Below, piece after piece: positions 5,864 to 8,452 of a DNA stretch of 8,452 nucleotides; the stretch's first letter is position 1, and each line of letters begins with the position of its first letter. Under the pieces are notes generated by a model. That model did not search any database. It saw only the letters and a list, made by a program, of their open reading frames with translations, and was not told where the DNA came from. Made by a program: the position numbers and the translations under genes. The DNA comes from Candidatus Hydrogenedentota bacterium (GTDB taxonomy: Bacteria > Hydrogenedentota > Hydrogenedentia > Hydrogenedentales > SLHB01), in NCBI GenBank assembly GCA_007118235.1, contig SKRY01000165.1, positions 1-8,452 on the forward strand, in the 5' to 3' direction.

Positions 5864-6427
5864 ATGGTGCTTCGATGCGTTTACGGGATAGTGTGTGTTA
5901 TGGCCGCGGCGGGGTGCGTTACCGTGCCGGGTGTACGAAGCGAACTGAGGCCGGATTTCGAGGCGGTTCCGGAGCAGGCGCTTCGCCAGGCGGCCTCGGA
6001 GATTGAGCAAGCCGTTTTGGACGGAGATGGCGGCTATGCGCCTCAAGATCGCGAGGGATTGGTTCTGGATACGGAACTCATACGCCAAACCATACGGACG
6101 CGAGCGCTACGCGGCGAACGGGTGAATGAACTCCGGGATACGCCATGGGTTTACGAGCAGCGTTCAGGCGTACTCTCGCTTCGGCGCGGCCGGGACTACC
6201 GTAACGAGACTACCCGGGAGCAGCGCCGGCAGCATGCGGCGCTTGTGTTCCGGGAAAACGATGGCCGATGGACGCTTTACGACGCCATCCGGAGAGCCAA
6301 TGGCCTCGATTCGAGGGGGTATGACGCGATCCGGATTGCATTTTTCGAGGCGCGTGTGGAGGCGATGCCGCCGGGCCAGCAGTACGAAGGGCCGGACGGC
6401 GATTTGCGGATTAAGGGTGAATCATGA
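5864..6427 (+). CDS. Lipoprotein with DUF1318/YdbL-like C-terminal half
   Basis: From ATG 5864 the product is 187 residues. The first 18, MVLRCVYGIVCVMAAAGC, form a short signal with a lipobox AAGC, so signal peptidase II should cleave before Cys18 and leave an acylated envelope lipoprotein. The -3 position is Ala rather than the preferred Leu, which is still acceptable. The mature part is charged and helical: an Arg/Glu-rich middle and a C-terminal stretch (about 132-175) with the pattern N-x-x-R-W-x-LYDAI-x-x-ANGL...EARVEAMPPGQQY. By eye this resembles the DUF1318/YdbL family of small periplasmic proteins, in which an LYxxIAxxNGL segment and a late PxG motif recur; the assignment is tentative. 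The gene follows the cyclase with no gap and overlaps the next gene by ATGA (6424-6427), so translation is coupled on both sides. Confidence 0.8.
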   Translation: MVLRCVYGIVCVMAAAGCVTVPGVRSELRPDFEAVPEQALRQAASEIEQAVLDGDGGYAPQDREGLVLDTELIRQTIRTRALRGERVNELRDTPWVYEQRSGVLSLRRGRDYRNETTREQRRQHAALVFRENDGRWTLYDAIRRANGLDSRGYDAIRIAFFEARVEAMPPGQQYEGPDGDLRIKGES

Positions 6428-7119
6428 TTCATGGGTTCAAGAGTATGTCAGAGGTAATGACCGCTGTGACGTTTCGTCTACGGAAGCATGGACGCGGCGC
6501 CGGACATGTGGCGCTCATCGTTGCTGGACTTATTGCGGCCGCGGCGGTCACGGGATGCGGACAGGGAGACGAGGCTGACTATCTGGAAGGACTTCCCCAT
6601 CCGCGATTGGTTGCTCAATTGGAGGAACGGGCTCATGACCTCGCCCAGCGCCAATATGAGTACTTTAAAATGTACGAAGATGAGCACCGGGATGAGGTCC
6701 GTTATCACGAGATCGTGGGACATCCATTCAGGGAAGGCGAAGGCGTGTACCTGAAGGATTATCGCGAGTTCGTTGGCTATACAGTCGATGATATTCTCAG
6801 GTCCGAGAGTTATCGGACGCCAGTGGAAATGGTCATCACCTATTATTACGAATGGCGTATTACGCCTCCACGCGCGAGCGATCTTGGCAGAGTACTTCTC
6901 GATTTGGATCCCACGCTCATTGCGGCAAACGACACTGAGTTCTCCGTGCGCAGCAACCACAGAATGACGCGGCGGTACCGGTGTGATTCCCAAGGTGATT
7001 ATCACGGCGCCCTGGAGACACCGCTACCCTTGGAGCACTACTATCTTGAAGTGGGTGAGGAGACCGATGAGAGTCCCATGTTTGAGTTTGCCAGCGAAGA
7101 GAGCGAAGAGACTGAATGA
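6424..7119 (+). CDS. Second envelope lipoprotein, family unknown
   Basis: The 231-residue product begins with a long, Arg/Lys-bearing n-region, then a hydrophobic stretch (about 28-43) ending in VTGC with Cys45, a good lipobox. The mature domain is acidic and aromatic (YEYFKMYEDEH, VITYYYEWR, LEHYYLEV) and ends in a Glu/Ser-rich tail. I recognise no family. Segments such as GVYLKDYREFVGYTVDDI and the repeated Tyr clusters suggest a beta-rich fold, but that is only an impression. ATG 6424 is favoured by AAGGGTG upstream and by the ATGA overlap with the previous stop. In-frame ATGs at 6445 and 6457 would give a signal peptide of more usual length, and 6457 has AGAGGT close by, so the start is uncertain by up to 11 codons. 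The next gene starts 36 bases after the stop with no promoter between. Confidence 0.82.
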   Translation: MIHGFKSMSEVMTAVTFRLRKHGRGAGHVALIVAGLIAAAAVTGCGQGDEADYLEGLPHPRLVAQLEERAHDLAQRQYEYFKMYEDEHRDEVRYHEIVGHPFREGEGVYLKDYREFVGYTVDDILRSESYRTPVEMVITYYYEWRITPPRASDLGRVLLDLDPTLIAANDTEFSVRSNHRMTRRYRCDSQGDYHGALETPLPLEHYYLEVGEETDESPMFEFASEESEETE

Positions 7120-7155
7120 ATGCCGCGAGTCACAGGCAAGTAGGAGCAAATAGTC

Positions 7156-8452
7156 ATGTTTCGCGCTGTAGCCAAGTGGGTAAGCGTACTTGTCGTGCTG
7201 GGGATTGGGATGGCCCTTGTGCAGGATACCGGGTCGTTTGCCGTGGCGGAGCCGCGCGCGCCGGAGGCGGTTTCCGGGGAACACGAGGGAGAAGACCACT
7301 CTCCGGATCGGCTTGACCCCGGTAATGTTCCCGCCTCCTTGGACATGGAGGCCATTGAGCCCCCGGAGCCCAGAGATGCGGTGGATACCGAACGGGTTGA
7401 TGAAGGGACGGCCGAAGATATTCCCCTTGAGGACAGCATTCCTAGCGCTCCGCCTGATGAGGAGCCAAGCGCGCCGATCGAGGAGGGCGGCGTTCCTCCG
7501 CTTGATCAGCTCATCCCCGGCCTGCCCACGGACGAGGACCGGGATGCGCAAGATAGCGAGGTGGATCTCTCACCGTTTGAAGAGCTTGTGCCAGGTATTT
7601 CCACGGATGGAATTTCGGAGTTACTGAGAGATGTGGGGGATCGAGATGGGCTCCACATGATCATGGAGCCCATTGAAATTGGCGAGGACGGAACCATCTC
7701 GTGGGGGACGCCTCAGAGACAGGTAGCGCCTGATCTCTTTCTCCCGGAATTGTCCGGTGATGGAGTGTTTTCACCATCTGAGTTTGGCTTACCGGGCCTT
7801 GAATTGCCGGATGCCTCCGGCGACTCCGAGTCCATTCCAGACAATGTCGTGCGAGAGATTATGATGTTGATGGGGGAAGGCGAATTCGAAGCCATCGAGG
7901 AACTGCTTGACGAAATGGACGCGCCGCCGGAGCTGATGGATTTCGTGGAGCAGATGCTGGTTCCGGAGCTTCACCCCGAGTTGGAAGCCGTGCCCGAGCT
8001 TGAGGAAATCCACGTCGCCGCGAAGGAAGGCGACGTGCCGGAATTGCGCCGCCTGCTTGAGGAGGATCCGGATGCGATTGACGCCGGACTCGAAACCGGC
8101 CGGGCGGGACCGCTTCATCTTGCGGCGGGATATGGGCATGAAAAAGCGGTTGCGTTTCTGTTGGAGCAAGGCGCGGACATCGAGGCGTTGACCGAAGAAT
8201 CCCACACGCCGCTGCATTACGCCGTGTACAGCGGGCGGAGCGGCGTCGTTGAGCTGCTGCTCGAAGCGGGCGCTCCACGGGATGTTGCTGATTCTCAGGA
8301 GCGAACGGCTCTGGATTGGGTGCGCGCGGAACGAGGTCTGCATCATCTTCTGCCACTCTTCCCTGAATACGCCGTGGCTGCGGGGGATGAGGGTGATGAC
8401 GCCGATTTGCCCCACCTGCACCAATTGGCGCGTGACGGGAAGTTGGACCAAG
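7156..8452 (+). CDS. Exported protein with acidic Pro-rich linker and C-terminal ankyrin repeats (runs off the right edge)
   Basis: From ATG 7156 an open frame of 432 codons continues past the window, so the C-terminus is missing. AGGAG (7142-7146) precedes it, and an in-frame TAG at 7141 excludes an earlier start. Residues 1-31 form a Sec signal (VAKWVSVLVVLGIGMALV core, cleavage likely near SFA/AVA), placing the protein in the periplasm or outside. Residues 35-230 are a low-complexity linker rich in Glu, Asp and Pro with short repeats. From about 230 helical segments appear (EIMMLMGEGEFEAIEELLDE). Ankyrin repeats begin near 284: IHVAAKEGDVPELRRLL, PLHLAAGYGHEKAVAFLL (319-336), TPLHYAVYSGRSGVVELLL (351-369), a weaker TALDWVRAERGLHHLL, and HLHQLARDGKLDQ at the edge starting another. 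It is probably a binding scaffold of the envelope module with the two lipoproteins upstream. Exported ankyrin proteins are less common than cytoplasmic ones; the ligand is unknown. Confidence 0.87.
   Translation, partial: MFRAVAKWVSVLVVLGIGMALVQDTGSFAVAEPRAPEAVSGEHEGEDHSPDRLDPGNVPASLDMEAIEPPEPRDAVDTERVDEGTAEDIPLEDSIPSAPPDEEPSAPIEEGGVPPLDQLIPGLPTDEDRDAQDSEVDLSPFEELVPGISTDGISELLRDVGDRDGLHMIMEPIEIGEDGTISWGTPQRQVAPDLFLPELSGDGVFSPSEFGLPGLELPDASGDSESIPDNVVREIMMLMGEGEFEAIEELLDEMDAPPELMDFVEQMLVPELHPELEAVPELEEIHVAAKEGDVPELRRLLEEDPDAIDAGLETGRAGPLHLAAGYGHEKAVAFLLEQGADIEALTEESHTPLHYAVYSGRSGVVELLLEAGAPRDVADSQERTALDWVRAERGLHHLLPLFPEYAVAAGDEGDDADLPHLHQLARDGKLDQ
7501..7620 (+). repeat. Degenerate internal protein repeat in the exported ankyrin protein
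   Basis: Residues 116-130 (LDQLIPGLPTDEDRD) and 141-155 (FEELVPGISTDGISE) share the pattern [LF]-x-[QE]-L-[IV]-P-G-[LI]-x-T-D. Two related acidic units, LFLPELSGDG (194-203) and LELPDASGDS (215-224), follow further on. These look like diverged copies of a short linear motif within the linker, perhaps repeated docking sites. Similarity is at protein level only; the DNA copies have diverged. Confidence 0.5.

Noticed and set aside
7789..8451. A 220-codon minus-strand open frame at the right edge
   Set aside because: It is antisense to the exported ankyrin frame, which has a signal peptide, a ribosome site and clear TPLHxAA motifs. The minus-strand product shows no domain.
1..8452. CRISPR array, tRNA, rRNA, insertion sequence or phage genes
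   Set aside because: No regularly spaced repeats, no tRNA-like or rRNA-like sequence, no transposase or phage motifs and no target-site duplications were seen.

Overview
The window looks like a moderately GC-rich Gram-negative bacterial chromosome segment. The signs are two signal-peptidase-II lipoproteins, an exported ankyrin protein, a membrane-anchored L,D-transpeptidase, a diguanylate cyclase and a Hanks-type Ser/Thr kinase. This mix fits lineages rich in eukaryote-like signalling proteins (Myxococcota, Planctomycetota-like or Hydrogenedentota/Sumerlaeota-like bacteria). No rRNA, tRNA or universal marker gene is present, so I cannot place it more closely. I see no phage, transposon, CRISPR or integron signal.

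Layout. (1) Positions 1-280, minus strand: the first 93 codons of a beta-CASP metallo-beta-lactamase-fold RNA-processing nuclease, preceded by a near-consensus sigma70 promoter. (2) 281-806: a divergent intergenic region with short repeats and two extended -10 candidates pointing right. (3) 807-1328: a small cytoplasmic five-repeat ankyrin protein, possibly preceded by a 14-codon leader ORF. (4) 1329-1781: a non-coding gap with dense dyads, a TGATATAAT extended -10 box and a foldable leader of about 145 nt. (5) 1782-3971: a two-gene operon of a soluble Ser/Thr kinase and a membrane-anchored TPR-LysM-YkuD (L,D-transpeptidase) protein, closed by a plausible intrinsic terminator. (6) 4215 to the right edge: a four-gene operon of a sensor diguanylate cyclase (GAF-GGDEF, intact GGEEF and RxxD I-site), a lipoprotein with a DUF1318/YdbL-like C-terminus, a second lipoprotein of unknown family, and a large exported protein with a long acidic linker and C-terminal ankyrin repeats that runs off the window.

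How they may work together. The kinase/L,D-transpeptidase pair suggests phosphorylation-linked control of peptidoglycan cross-linking. The transpeptidase has a short basic cytoplasmic tail with three Ser/Thr residues that the kinase could reach. The second operon couples c-di-GMP signalling to an envelope module of two lipoproteins and a periplasmic or secreted ankyrin protein. Both proposals are inferences from gene order and domains. Two items are easy to miss because their frames leave the window: the nuclease at the left edge and the exported ankyrin protein at the right edge.
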